Source: SSSZ01 sp036732025 (GTDB lineage Bacteria; Pseudomonadota; Gammaproteobacteria; Burkholderiales; Rhodocyclaceae). From it: DNA of 64,000 nt. A program made the position numbers and the translations under genes. Where the stretch lies: NCBI GenBank assembly GCA_036732025.1, contig DAINDE010000011.1, positions 20,805 to 84,804 of the forward strand, written 5' to 3'. The notes below the pieces were generated by a model. It saw only the letters and a program-made list of their open reading frames with translations. It searched no databases and was not told the DNA's origin. Shown here piece by piece: positions 24,023-32,526 of the stretch (positions are counted from its first letter, which is position 1; the number at the start of each line of letters is the position of its first letter).

Positions 24023-25831
24023 TCAGCGGGCGCCGATCATCTGCAGGTGTTCGACGATGGGGCCCAGGGCCAGGGCCGGCAGGAAGGTCAGGGCGCCGAC
24101 CACGATCACGGTGCCGATGAGCAGCAGGACGAACAGGGGCGTGTGGGTCGGCAGGGTGCCGGCGCCTGGCGGAATGCTCTTCTTGGCCGCCAGGGAGCCG
24201 GCAATGGCCAGCACCGGCACGATGATCCAGAAACGGGCGAATAGCATGGCCAGGCCGAGCAGGGTGTTGTAGAAGGGGCTGTTGGCGGCAAGGCCGGCGA
24301 AGGCGCTGCCGTTGTTGTTGCCGGCCGAGGAGAAGGCGTAGAGAACTTCCGAGAAGCCGTGGGCGCCGGGGTTGGCGAGGCCCGCCCGGCCGGCGTCGGT
24401 GGTCACGGCGACGGCCGTGCCCACCAGCACTACCAGGGGCGGCACCAGGATGGCGACGGCGGCCATCTTCACTTCGAAGGCCTCGATCTTCTTGCCCAGG
24501 TATTCCGGCGTGCGGCCGATCATCAGGCCGGCCACGAAGACCGCCACCAGGGCGAAGACGAGCATGCCGTAGAGGCCGGAGCCGACCCCGCCGAAGACCA
24601 CCTCGCCAAGCTGGATCAGCCACATCGGCACGAGGCCGCCGAGGGGGGTGAAGGAGTCGTGCATGGCGTTGACCGAGCCGTTGGAGGCGGCCGTCGTCGC
24701 CGTCGCCCAGAGGGCGGAATTGACGACGCCGAAGCGGGCTTCCTTGCCCTCCATGTTGCCCCCGGGCTGCAGTTCGGACGCCCGGGTGTCCAGGCCCAGC
24801 CGGGCGAAGAGCGGATTGCCGGCCTGCTCCGCCCAGACGCAGGCGGCCAGCAGGGCCACCAGCAGGAGGGTCATGGCCGCCAGGATGGCCACCCCCTGGC
24901 GGCGGTCCCCCACCATGACGCCGAAGGTGATGCACAGCGCCCCGGGAATCAGCAGGATGGCGATCATTTCCAGGAAATTGGCAAGCGGCGTCGGGTTCTC
25001 GAAGGGATGGGCGGAATTTACGTTGAAGAAACCGCCGCCGTTGGTGCCCAGTTGCTTGATGGCGATCTGGGCGGCGGCCGGGCCGACGGCGATGGCCTGT
25101 TCGGCGGTGGATGCCTTCTCGGTGACGGGCTGTCCCTGGCCGTCGAGAACGGGCCGGCCGTCGGCCCCCATCCGGGGCTGCGCGTAGTCGAGTTTTTCAA
25201 CCAGGGTGGCGGTTCGATGGGCGTCGAAGGTCTGCACCACGCCCTGGCCGGCCAGGGCCACCGCCAGGGCGATGGACAGGGGCAGCAGGATGTAGAGCAC
25301 GGAGCGCACGAGATCCACCCAGAAGTTGCCCAGCTCACCCGCCTCCCGCCGCACGAAGCCGCGGGCCAGGGCCACCAGGACGGCCATGCCGGTGGCGGCG
25401 GAAAGGAAGTTCTGGACGGTGAGGCCCAGCATTTGGGTCAGGTAGCTCAGGGTCGACTCGCCGCCGTAGCTCTGCCAGTTGGTGTTGGTGGCGAAGCTGA
25501 CGGCGGTGTTGAAGGCCAGGTCGGCGGTGGTGGCGGCCATGCCGTCGGGGTTCAGCGGCAGAGCACCCTGCAGGCGCAGCAGGGCGTATACCGCCAGGAA
25601 GCCGAGGAAATTGAAGAGCAGCACGGCGAAGGCGTAGCGCGCCCAGCCCATCCGGTCATCCTCGCTTACCCCGGCCAGCCGGCAGAGGCCGCGCTCCACC
25701 GGGCGCAGCCAGGCCACGAAGGCGGGAATGTCGCCCCGGTAGACGCGGGCCATGTAGACGCCCAGGGGCCAGCACAGGGCCAGGAGGACGCCCAGGTAGA
25801 GGACGATCTGCAGATAGCCGCTGGCGGTCAT
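24023..25831 (-). CDS. kdpA: K+-transporting ATPase channel subunit KdpA
   Basis: Potassium-channel-like subunit, 602 residues with about ten membrane helices. The four selectivity-loop regions are seen, including TNTNWQSYGGE, GTNGGGFFNVNSAHPFENP, SNGSVNAMHDSFTPLGG and SSAGNNNGSAFAGL. Normal length. The ATG at 25831 overlaps the kdpF stop (ATGA). Confidence 0.97.
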   Translation of the reverse strand: MTASGYLQIVLYLGVLLALCWPLGVYMARVYRGDIPAFVAWLRPVERGLCRLAGVSEDDRMGWARYAFAVLLFNFLGFLAVYALLRLQGALPLNPDGMAATTADLAFNTAVSFATNTNWQSYGGESTLSYLTQMLGLTVQNFLSAATGMAVLVALARGFVRREAGELGNFWVDLVRSVLYILLPLSIALAVALAGQGVVQTFDAHRTATLVEKLDYAQPRMGADGRPVLDGQGQPVTEKASTAEQAIAVGPAAAQIAIKQLGTNGGGFFNVNSAHPFENPTPLANFLEMIAILLIPGALCITFGVMVGDRRQGVAILAAMTLLLVALLAACVWAEQAGNPLFARLGLDTRASELQPGGNMEGKEARFGVVNSALWATATTAASNGSVNAMHDSFTPLGGLVPMWLIQLGEVVFGGVGSGLYGMLVFALVAVFVAGLMIGRTPEYLGKKIEAFEVKMAAVAILVPPLVVLVGTAVAVTTDAGRAGLANPGAHGFSEVLYAFSSAGNNNGSAFAGLAANSPFYNTLLGLAMLFARFWIIVPVLAIAGSLAAKKSIPPGAGTLPTHTPLFVLLLIGTVIVVGALTFLPALALGPIVEHLQMIGAR

Positions 25832-25920
25832 GAGAAATCCTCCGGACAGAAGAGGACGGCGACCAGGTAGCCGAAGACGCCGACGGCGGTGACGAGGGCG
25901 ATGAGGTAGAGAAGGCTCAT
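25828..25920 (-). CDS. kdpF: KdpF stabilising peptide
   Basis: A 30-residue single-helix peptide (MSLLYLIALVTAVGVFGYLV) that stabilises the Kdp complex. It overlaps kdpA at its 3' end and the 30-codon gene at its 5' end, each by ATGA. Confidence 0.85.
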   Translation of the reverse strand: MSLLYLIALVTAVGVFGYLVAVLFCPEDFS

Positions 25921-26009
25921 GGGCGCCTCCGGATTCTCTCGAAGAGAGAAACCAGCGCCGCAGTGGCGGCGAAGAAGCCGACGGCGAGGGCGATGTAGAG
26001 CAGGTCCAT
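25917..26009 (-). CDS. 30-aa single-span peptide preceding kdpF
   Basis: Short membrane peptide starting MDLLYIALAVGFFAATAALV and ending in basic RIRRRP. It precedes kdpF with an ATGA overlap and is the first gene after the kdp promoter. Similar small peptides precede kdpF in other proteobacteria (from memory); no function is assigned. Overlapping stops and starts argue for real translation. Confidence 0.65.
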   Translation of the reverse strand: MDLLYIALAVGFFAATAALVSLFERIRRRP

Positions 26010-26040
26010 GGGAACTCCCGAATATGTCGTGGAACGGTAC

Positions 26041-26112
26041 GCGCTGAAATATAGGCGCCGCCACGTCAAGATTGGGCAAAGAATCGCCGCCGGGGCGTTA
26101 AGAAAGTGTAAA
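26041..26112 (-). promoter_or_regulatory. kdp promoter with KdpE-like operator
   Basis: On the minus strand TTTACACTTTCTTAACG (26112-26096) closely resembles the E. coli KdpE site (TTTATACTTTTTTTACA type), including the C-run after it. A -10 element TATATT lies at 26053-26048, giving a start near 26041. This puts the operator at about -55 to -71, the position I recall for E. coli. No good -35 is present, as expected for an activated promoter. Confidence 0.65.
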
Positions 26113-26126
26113 GAGGCGGCGTCGGC

Positions 26127-26153
26127 AACAAAAAAGCCCGGTTTCCCGGGCTC
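26127..26153 (-). terminator. Rho-independent terminator of the GST gene
   Basis: Minus strand AGCCCGG-GAAA-CCGGGCT followed by a run of six Ts. It lies 24 bases beyond the GST stop and just upstream of the kdp operator. Confidence 0.85.
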
Positions 26154-26176
26154 CCTTCTGAGATGCGGCGGCGCGG

Positions 26177-26770
26177 TCAGAGCCCCGGCATCGGCGCAAA
26201 GCCCGGCAATTCCTTGATGCGCCCGATCCACTGCCGGATGTGCGGGTAGGTTTCGAGGGAGACGCCGCCCTCGGGCGCCAGGGCGACGTAGGGGAAGACC
26301 GCGCAGTCGGCGATGGTGGGCCGCTCCAGGGCCAGCCAGCGGTGCGCCGCCAGGTGAGCGTCGATGAGGGGGAGGATGCGGGCGGACCGCTTGAGGGTGT
26401 CGCCCTTGTCGAGGGGATAGCCGAACTTGTCCACCAGGCGGGCGGAGCCCGGGCCGTTCTGGATTTCGTTGGCGGCGGTGGAAAGCCATTGCATGACCAT
26501 GGCCAGGCCGGCCGGATCGCGGGGCAGCCAGCTTTCGCCGGCGTAGCGGGCGGCCAGGTAGACGAGGATGGCCTGGGAATCCCGCAGGACCAGGTCGCCA
26601 TCCACGAGGATGGGGATCTCGCACCAGGGGTTGAGATCGCTGAGGGGCGGGCGCTTGTGTTCGCCGGCGAGGAAATCGACCGCGGCGATTTCCAGGGGAA
26701 TGCCGGCCAGTGCCGTCAGGAGGCGGACCTTGTAGCAGTTGCCGGACAGGGCGAGATCGTAAAGTTTCAT
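26177..26770 (-). CDS. glutathione S-transferase family protein
   Basis: A 197-residue GST. The thioredoxin-fold N-terminal domain (MKLYDLALSGNCYKVRLLTAL, then LNPWCEIPILVDGDLVLRDSQAILVYLA) has the cis-Pro and Asp-Ser glutathione-binding residues. The all-helical C-terminal domain contains the conserved IADCAVFPYVAL. Substrate unknown. It is 14 bases from the next upstream gene (PNPOx-like) and probably cotranscribed with it. Confidence 0.88.
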   Translation of the reverse strand: MKLYDLALSGNCYKVRLLTALAGIPLEIAAVDFLAGEHKRPPLSDLNPWCEIPILVDGDLVLRDSQAILVYLAARYAGESWLPRDPAGLAMVMQWLSTAANEIQNGPGSARLVDKFGYPLDKGDTLKRSARILPLIDAHLAAHRWLALERPTIADCAVFPYVALAPEGGVSLETYPHIRQWIGRIKELPGFAPMPGL

Positions 26771-26784
26771 GGCAGTCTCCGTGG

Positions 26785-27354
26785 CTAAGGGGTGGGTGCG
26801 GAAAGGTCGGGGATACCCAGGGCCGCCAGTTCGGCGGCACTGTAACGGGGGGTGATGTGCTGTGAGCAGTTCCAGTCGAAGGCGGCGACTTGCAGGACCA
26901 TGATCCGCTCGGCGCCGATGCCGCCGGCGGGGGCCGTGACGCCGGCCAGTTCCGGCGGCGCGTCGGCGGCGTCCCAGACGGTCATGTGGCCGAGGATCTT
27001 CAGGCGCCGGCGGTGGGGGTAGTCCATCAGGATCAGGGCGGCGCGGTCGTTACCCTGCAGGTTGCCGGCGCTGACGTACTGGCGGTTGCCCCCGTAATCG
27101 GGGAAGGCCAGGAGCCGGGGGGCGAGTACCCGCAGGAAGCCGGCGGGACCGCCACGGTGCTGGACGTGGGGCCAGCCGGTTTCGCTGACCGTGGCCAGAT
27201 AGAAGCTGTCGCGGGCGGCGATGAAGGTGCTTTCCCGCGGACCCAGTTCGGGTTGCGGACTGCCCGAACCGGAAGGCATTTCGCTGCCGTTGTAGCGGCG
27301 CTGCAGGACGCGGACGGCCGGCGTGTAGGCGATTTCGGCAAAGTGTCTGGACAT
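26785..27354 (-). CDS. pyridoxamine 5'-phosphate oxidase-like flavin-binding protein
   Basis: A 189-residue PNPOx-fold protein. Seen are FYLATVSETGWPHVQHRGGP, DYGGNRQYVSAGNLQGNDRAALILMDY and RRRLKILGHMTVWD, typical of the split-barrel FMN-binding family. The ATG at 27354, with CCAGGAAACGCC before it, is preferred. Its substrate is unknown. It is divergent from the LysR gene 109 bases away, suggesting that regulator controls it (inference). Confidence 0.8.
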   Translation of the reverse strand: MSRHFAEIAYTPAVRVLQRRYNGSEMPSGSGSPQPELGPRESTFIAARDSFYLATVSETGWPHVQHRGGPAGFLRVLAPRLLAFPDYGGNRQYVSAGNLQGNDRAALILMDYPHRRRLKILGHMTVWDAADAPPELAGVTAPAGGIGAERIMVLQVAAFDWNCSQHITPRYSAAELAALGIPDLSAPTP

Positions 27355-27463
27355 GGCGTTTCCTGGGGGGCGATACGTGGATGCCATGGTGATCGATGCG
27401 GATATGGAGATAAATAGCTGCCGGAGAATTAAATTAATTCTATTTGCGGTTTAATATCCGTTC

Positions 27464-28444
27464 ATGGACAAGTTCAAGGCCATGGCCACCTTCGTGCGCA
27501 TCGTGGAAACGGGCAGCCTGACCGCCGCCGCTGACAAGGCCGGCATGTCGCTGGCCGCCGTGGTGCGTTCCCTGGCGGCCCTGGAGCAGGGCCTGGGCGT
27601 GCGGCTGCTCAACCGCACCACCCGGCGCATGGCCCTGACCGAAGAGGGGCGCGAATATTTCGAACGCAGCCGTCGCCTCCTGGCGGAACTGGAAGAAACC
27701 GAAAGCCTGCTCACCGATCGCCGCCTGCGCCCGGCCGGCCGTCTGGCCATTACCGCCCCGGTCATGTTCGGCCGGCTGCACGTGGCGCCGGTGGTCACCG
27801 ACTTCCTTGCGGCCCATCCCGAAATGCGGGTGGAACTCCTGCTCTTGGACCGGGTGATCGACCTCATCGAAGAAGGGATCGACCTGGCCATCCGCATCGC
27901 CCCCCTGCCGGATTCGACCCTGGTGGCGCTGCCCCTGGGAACGACGCGGCGGGTGGTGTGCGCCAGCCCGTCATACCTGGCGCGCCAGGGGGCGCCCCGG
28001 CACCCGGCAGAGCTGGGGAATCATCGGGTCATCCGCTTCACCGGCCTGGGCGAAGCCGCCGAATGGACCTTCACCCGGAGTGGCAAGAACTTGCGGGTGC
28101 CGGTGCACGACGTCCTCGCCACCAACCAGGTGGACGCAGCCCTGGAGGCTTGCCGCAAGGGCCTGGGATGCGGGCGCTTTCTCGCCTACCAGTGCCGGGA
28201 AGCCGAGGCCGCCGGCGAGCTGGTGCGCATCCTGCCGGAGTGGGAACCGGAAGCCGCGTTGGTCAGCCTGGTCTATCCCCACTCCCGCCTGCTTTCCAAC
28301 CGGGTCCGCGCCTTTGTCGATTGGGCGGTGCCGCGCCTGCGGGAATGTCTCGGCCCGTCGGTCAGCGGGCCTGCCGCCGATGCCGGTCGACATTCCTCCC
28401 TCCCCGCTCGTGGCCTTCTCCTCAAAGAGAAGAACCAGGAATAA
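27464..28444 (+). CDS. LysR family transcriptional regulator
   Basis: A 326-residue LysR regulator. The N-terminal winged helix (MATFVRIVETGSLTAAADKAGMSLAAVVRSLAALE, then RTTRRMALTEEG) is followed by a substrate-binding domain of the type-2 periplasmic fold (GRLAITAPVMFGRLHVAPVV). The divergent PNPOx-GST pair is the likely target. The effector is unknown. Confidence 0.9.
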   Translation: MDKFKAMATFVRIVETGSLTAAADKAGMSLAAVVRSLAALEQGLGVRLLNRTTRRMALTEEGREYFERSRRLLAELEETESLLTDRRLRPAGRLAITAPVMFGRLHVAPVVTDFLAAHPEMRVELLLLDRVIDLIEEGIDLAIRIAPLPDSTLVALPLGTTRRVVCASPSYLARQGAPRHPAELGNHRVIRFTGLGEAAEWTFTRSGKNLRVPVHDVLATNQVDAALEACRKGLGCGRFLAYQCREAEAAGELVRILPEWEPEAALVSLVYPHSRLLSNRVRAFVDWAVPRLRECLGPSVSGPAADAGRHSSLPARGLLLKEKNQE

Positions 28445-28492
28445 CCCTCCCGGCTCGTCGAAGGGCTCATCCCGCCTTTGGCCAAACTCGGG

Positions 28493-28849
28493 TCAACGAT
28501 CTGCCGAAATGGGCTCTTGCACCAGGGCGTCGGTCTTGGCGGCCATGATGAAGTCGTTGGCGTGCAACCCGTCGATCTTGTGGGTCCACCAGGTGATTTT
28601 CACCCAGCCCCAGCCGAAGGCCACGTCCGGGTGATGTCCCTGGCTCTCGGCCAGGGCGCCGACCCGGTTCACGAATGCGAGGGCCGCCTTGAAGTCGGCG
28701 AACTTGAAGCTGCGCTCGATGCGCCGGCCATCGCCGAGGAGTTCCCAGGCGGGGGCCTGGGCCAGATAGGCTTCGGCTTCGGCGCGGGTGAGGGGAGGAA
28801 TGCCGCCCCGGCAGGGCGTGCAGGTCAGGTCGCAGAGGTTTTCGGGCAT
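28493..28849 (-). CDS. phhB: 4a-hydroxytetrahydrobiopterin dehydratase
   Basis: Pterin-4a-carbinolamine dehydratase, 118 residues; it recycles the pterin cofactor of aromatic hydroxylases. Signature residues are in SFKFADFKAALAFVNRVGALAESQGHHPDV (catalytic His-His) and VKITWWTHKIDGLHANDF. The ATG at 28849 follows GAGGAGG. No phenylalanine hydroxylase gene is in the window. Confidence 0.9.
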   Translation of the reverse strand: MPENLCDLTCTPCRGGIPPLTRAEAEAYLAQAPAWELLGDGRRIERSFKFADFKAALAFVNRVGALAESQGHHPDVAFGWGWVKITWWTHKIDGLHANDFIMAAKTDALVQEPISADR

Positions 28850-28969
28850 GGCATGCCTCCTCACGGTTGAGGAAAGGAACGATCAAGATCCGGCATCCAT
28901 GAGACAGGCGCGGGCGATGGGCCGTTCCCCCCGCCATCAAAACCTCCGGGGGATGGGCGCGCCGGATGG

Positions 28970-29494
28970 TCAGCGCTTGGCCAGGGTGGCCGACGCGTCG
29001 TCGCCAGCCGCGTAATCGGCGCTGGTCGCCGCCATGGCGACTTGGTGCGGCACCGGCCGGCCCTCGGCCAGGGCGGTGAGGATGGCGTGGGTGTGGGCGG
29101 CCCGGTGGGCGGCCAGGCCGGCGTGGGTGTAGCCCTGCAGGGCGACGCCGGGGGGCAGCACGGTGCCCCCCCGCACCGCGGCGGCGGCGAGGATGAGGGG
29201 CGTGGACAGCCCCCGGCCCTGGTGTTCGCGCCGGAGCCAGAGGTAGGAGCCGGCATAGAAGCCGACGATGACGCCGCCGAGGAAGAGGGCGGTGGTGCCG
29301 AGATCGGCGGTGTGGCGAAGGGAATAGTCCCGGTGGCGGCCTTCGCCGGCGGGGGCGGCGGGCTGCCAGGTTTCGCCGGCCAGGTCGGCGAGGATGGCGG
29401 CGGCATCCCCGTCGGTGACCCGCAGGGTGTCCGACGGGTGGGCGATGCCGGGGCCGGCGAAGGCGGCGAAGGTTCTCTGCCAGGGGGCGGTCAT
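28970..29494 (-). CDS. unknown protein, weakly GNAT-like
   Basis: A 174-residue protein. The middle reads FLGGVIVGFYAGSYLWLRREHQGRGLSTPLILAAA, where QGRGLST after a hydrophobic strand resembles the acetyl-CoA loop of GNAT acetyltransferases. The rest (LQGYTHAGLAAHRAAHTHAI) is unremarkable. The start ATG at 29494 is inferred. It lies alone between phhB and the nif activator site and is transcribed away from iscA. The function is not assigned. Confidence 0.5.
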   Translation of the reverse strand: MTAPWQRTFAAFAGPGIAHPSDTLRVTDGDAAAILADLAGETWQPAAPAGEGRHRDYSLRHTADLGTTALFLGGVIVGFYAGSYLWLRREHQGRGLSTPLILAAAAVRGGTVLPPGVALQGYTHAGLAAHRAAHTHAILTALAEGRPVPHQVAMAATSADYAAGDDASATLAKR

Positions 29495-29685
29495 GATCGT
29501 TATGTGTTGCGGTCTTTTGCCAGGAAGGAAGCACGGACCGTACCCGCCTCCTGCGGGGATGGCCGGTGGGCGGCCATCCTGCCGGGGCGGGGGGCGGAGG
29601 ATGCCGTGGAATGGGCGTCCTGGCAAGGGGTTGAGTGTGCCGCCTGGGCGGAAGTTCCCGGCGGGGAGGCCCCCATCCAGGGCGT

Positions 29686-29701
29686 TGTCGCAAACCCGAC
29701 A
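29686..29701 (+). promoter_or_regulatory. NifA upstream activator site for iscA-nifUS
   Basis: TGTCGCAAACCCGACA, a perfect TGT-N10-ACA, about 83 bases upstream of the -24 element. The rest of 29495-29817 shows no gene. Confidence 0.78.
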
Positions 29702-29768
29702 AAGCGTCGGTTTTATAGATGACTTTCTAAGCCATTGAAATCTATCGGTTTGCGGACGGGGTTTGCCG

Positions 29769-29784
29769 TGGCACGGCCCTTGCA
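29769..29784 (+). promoter_or_regulatory. sigma-54 promoter for iscA-nifUS
   Basis: TGGCACGGCCCTTGCA is an exact match to the TGGCAC-N5-TTGC consensus, with GG at 29770-29771 and GC at 29782-29783. The predicted start is at about 29795, 23 bases before the iscA ATG. Confidence 0.88.
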
Positions 29785-29817
29785 GGAAGGCAGCCATCAA
29801 CCCTTCGGAGAACTGCC

Positions 29818-30141
29818 ATGATCAATCTCACCCCCGCTGCCGTGAAAGCCGTCCAACGCTTCATCCGCGGTTCCGAAACGCCGGTGGCCGGCCTGCGCCT
29901 GATGATCTCCGGCGGCGGCTGCTCGGGTCTCCAGTACGGCATGAAGCTGGAAGCCGAGAAGGCCGAGGACGACTGGGAACTGGAAGTCGAAGGCGTCAAG
30001 CTGCTGGTGGATCCGATGACCATGCCGATGATCGACAACGTCACCATCGATTTCGTGGACACCCTGACCCACACCGGGTTCAAGTTCGACAACCCCAACG
30101 CCTCGGCCCAGTGTTCCTGCGGCCAGTCCTTCTCGGTCTAA
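29818..30141 (+). CDS. nif-specific A-type Fe-S carrier IscA
   Basis: A 107-residue A-type Fe-S cluster carrier (IscA-Nif). The three conserved cysteines are Cys35 (SGGGCSGL), Cys99 and Cys101 (QCSCGQ near the C-terminus). It is the first gene of the NifA/sigma-54 operon with nifU and nifS. It presumably holds or transfers Fe-S clusters to nitrogenase-related targets. Confidence 0.93.
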   Translation: MINLTPAAVKAVQRFIRGSETPVAGLRLMISGGGCSGLQYGMKLEAEKAEDDWELEVEGVKLLVDPMTMPMIDNVTIDFVDTLTHTGFKFDNPNASAQCSCGQSFSV

Positions 30142-30153
30142 GGAGAACGCATC

Positions 30154-31050
30154 ATGTGGGAATATTCCGACAAGGTCCGCGAACACTTCTTCAACCCGCG
30201 CAACTCCGGCCCCCTGGAAGAGGCCAACGGCATCGGCGATGTGGGTTCCATCCAGTGCGGCGACGCGCTCCGCCTCATGCTCAAGGTGAACCCGGAGACC
30301 GAGGTCATCGAGGACGCCCATTTCCAGACCTTCGGCTGCGGTTCGGCCATTGCTTCCTCCTCGGCGTTGACCGAGATCATCAAGGGCATGACCCTCGATG
30401 AAGCCCTCAAGGTCAGCAACCAGGATATCGCCGACTACCTGGACGGCCTGCCGCCGGAAAAGATGCACTGCTCCGTCATGGGCCGCGAGGCCCTGCAGGC
30501 GGCGGTGGCCAACTACCGCGGCGAGGAGTGGTCCGACGACCACGAGGAAGGCGCCCTCATCTGCAAGTGCTTCGCCATCGACGCCGTGATGATCGAGGAC
30601 GTGGTCACCGCCAACAACCTCAACACCGTCGAGGAAGTGACCTTCTACACCAAGGCCGGCGGCGGCTGCGCCTCCTGCCACGAGGGCATCGAGGAGATCC
30701 TGGCCAAGGTCAAGGCCTCCCGCGCCGGCCCCGGCGAGGTGTCGCCCCCGCCCGCCTGCCCGGCCACGCCGGAAGCGCCGAAGCCCCCCGCCAAGAAGCT
30801 TTCCATCGTCGAGAAGATCAAGCTCATCGAGGAAGTCCTGGAGTCGGTGCGTCCCATGCTGCAGCGGGACCACGGCGACGTGGAACTGGCCGATGTCCAG
30901 GGCAAGAAGATCTACGTGCACCTCAAGGGCGCCTGCTCCGGCTGCATGATGGAAGCAGCCACCCTGGGCGGCATCCAGCAGAAGATGATCGAGGCCCTGG
31001 GCGAGCTGGTGCAGGTGCTGCCGGCCAGCCACATGCCCGTCGAGGCCTGA
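30154..31050 (+). CDS. nifU: Fe-S cluster scaffold NifU
   Basis: Modular scaffold, 298 residues. The IscU-like N-terminal domain (about 1-125) carries cysteines in DVGSIQCGDALRL, TFGCGSAIASSSAL and KMHCSVMG. The central BFD-type [2Fe-2S] domain (ALICKCFAID and GGGCASCHEG) comes next. A Pro-rich linker (PPPACPATPEAPKPPAKK) leads to the C-terminal Nfu domain with GACSGCMMEAATLGG. All cluster ligands look intact. It starts 12 bases after iscA. Confidence 0.96.
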   Translation: MWEYSDKVREHFFNPRNSGPLEEANGIGDVGSIQCGDALRLMLKVNPETEVIEDAHFQTFGCGSAIASSSALTEIIKGMTLDEALKVSNQDIADYLDGLPPEKMHCSVMGREALQAAVANYRGEEWSDDHEEGALICKCFAIDAVMIEDVVTANNLNTVEEVTFYTKAGGGCASCHEGIEEILAKVKASRAGPGEVSPPPACPATPEAPKPPAKKLSIVEKIKLIEEVLESVRPMLQRDHGDVELADVQGKKIYVHLKGACSGCMMEAATLGGIQQKMIEALGELVQVLPASHMPVEA

Positions 31051-31065
31051 CATGTCCCCGGCGAG

Positions 31066-31096
31066 CCGCCCTTCGACAAGCTCAGGGCGAACGGTC
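31066..31096. repeat. dispersed repeat half-copy (nifU-nifS spacer)
   Basis: CGCCCTTCGACAAGCTCAGG then GCGAACGG: one half-site of the family found at 6523, 15194, 23911 and 57564. It lies in the 104-base nifU-nifS spacer. Confidence 0.75.
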
Positions 31097-31154
31097 GGTC
31101 ACGCCGGATTCTAATTTCACGCCCCATACCCCACAGAGACCCGAGGACCGCGCC

Positions 31155-32378
31155 ATGGACCTGAAACCCATCTACCTGGACAACAACGCCACGACGCGGG
31201 TCGATCCCGCCGTGGTCGAAGCCATGCTGCCGTTCTTCACGGAGCATTTCGGCAACGCCTCTTCCATCCATGCCTTCGGCAGCGAGGTGGGCAAGGCCCT
31301 CAAGAAGGCCCGCGGCCAGGTGCAGGCGCTGCTGGGCGCCGAGCATGATTCGGAGATCATCTTCACCTCCTGCGGCACCGAGTCCGACTCCACCGCCATC
31401 CTCTCCGCCTTGAAGGCCCAGCCCGAGCGCAACACGGTGATCACCACCGTCGTCGAGCACCCGGCCATCCTCACCCTGTGCGACTGGCTGGAGAAGGAGG
31501 GCTACATCGTCCACAAGCTCAAGGTGGACAAGAAGGGCCGCCTGGACATGGACGAGTACAAGTCCCTGCTCCACGACCGGGTCGCCGTCGTCTCCGCCAT
31601 GTGGGCCAACAACGAGACGGGGACCATCTTCCCCGTCGAGGAAATGGCCGCCCTGGCCGCCGAGAAGGGCATCATGTTCCATACCGACGCGGTGCAGGCG
31701 GTGGGCAAGATCCCCATCGACCTCAAGAACAGCAAGATCGACATGCTGTCGCTGTCGGGCCACAAACTGCATGCCCCCAAGGGCATCGGTGTCCTCTACC
31801 TGCGCCGCGGCTGCCGCTTCCGTCCGCTGCTGCGGGGCGGCCACCAGGAGCGGGGCCGCCGCGCCGGCACCGAGAACTCGGCGTCCATCGTCGGCCTCGG
31901 CAAGGCCTGCGAACTGGCCCTGGAACACATGGCGGCGGAGAACAGCACGGTGAAGGCGCTGCGCGACAAGCTGGAAAAGGGCATCCTCAGCCAGGTCACC
32001 CACTGCTTCGCCACCGGCGATGCGGGCGTCGGCGGCAACCGCCTGCCCAACACCAGCAACATCGCCTTCGAGTACATCGAGGGCGAGGCCATCCTGTTGC
32101 TGCTGAACAAGCTGGGCATCGCCTGCAGCTCGGGTTCCGCCTGCACCTCGGGCAGCCTGGAACCCTCCCACGTCATGCGGGCCATGGGCATCCCCTACAC
32201 GGCGGCCCACGGCACCATCCGCTTCTCCCTCTCCCGCTACAACACGGAAGAGGAAGTGGATCGCGTCATCGCCGCCGTGCCCGGCATCGTCGCCCAGTTG
32301 CGCAAGCTCTCCCCCTACTGGAGCGACAAGGGTCCGGTGGCCTCGCCGGAGGAAGCCTTCGCCCCCACCTACGCCTGA
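31155..32378 (+). CDS. nifS: cysteine desulfurase NifS
   Basis: PLP-dependent cysteine desulfurase supplying sulfur to NifU; 407 residues. It starts MDLKPIYLDNNATTRVDPAV. The PLP lysine is Lys204 in SGHKLHAPKG; the catalytic loop Cys is in SGSACTSGSLEPSHV (Cys330). The C-terminus keeps GTIRFSLSRYNTEEEVDRVI. The ATG at 31155 follows CGAGGACC. The strong hairpin at 32427 ends the operon. Confidence 0.96.
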   Translation: MDLKPIYLDNNATTRVDPAVVEAMLPFFTEHFGNASSIHAFGSEVGKALKKARGQVQALLGAEHDSEIIFTSCGTESDSTAILSALKAQPERNTVITTVVEHPAILTLCDWLEKEGYIVHKLKVDKKGRLDMDEYKSLLHDRVAVVSAMWANNETGTIFPVEEMAALAAEKGIMFHTDAVQAVGKIPIDLKNSKIDMLSLSGHKLHAPKGIGVLYLRRGCRFRPLLRGGHQERGRRAGTENSASIVGLGKACELALEHMAAENSTVKALRDKLEKGILSQVTHCFATGDAGVGGNRLPNTSNIAFEYIEGEAILLLLNKLGIACSSGSACTSGSLEPSHVMRAMGIPYTAAHGTIRFSLSRYNTEEEVDRVIAAVPGIVAQLRKLSPYWSDKGPVASPEEAFAPTYA

Positions 32379-32426
32379 GCGGCGCACCGTTTCATCAGCA
32401 GTCTCTCTCTGCAGTAACCTCGGTTC

Positions 32427-32457
32427 GGCCCCGGTTCTCCCACCGGGGCCTTTTTTT
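32427..32457 (+). terminator. Rho-independent terminator of iscA-nifU-nifS
   Basis: A perfect 9-base stem GGCCCCGGT / ACCGGGGCC with a 6-base loop and seven Ts (32451-32457). It lies 49 bases after the nifS stop. Confidence 0.93.
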
Positions 32458-32526
32458 GCCGGCGGAAATAGGCTCTACAATGAAAGCGTCCCCGGCCGCC
32501 GGCCGGATGCCCTGGAGAGCGCCACG

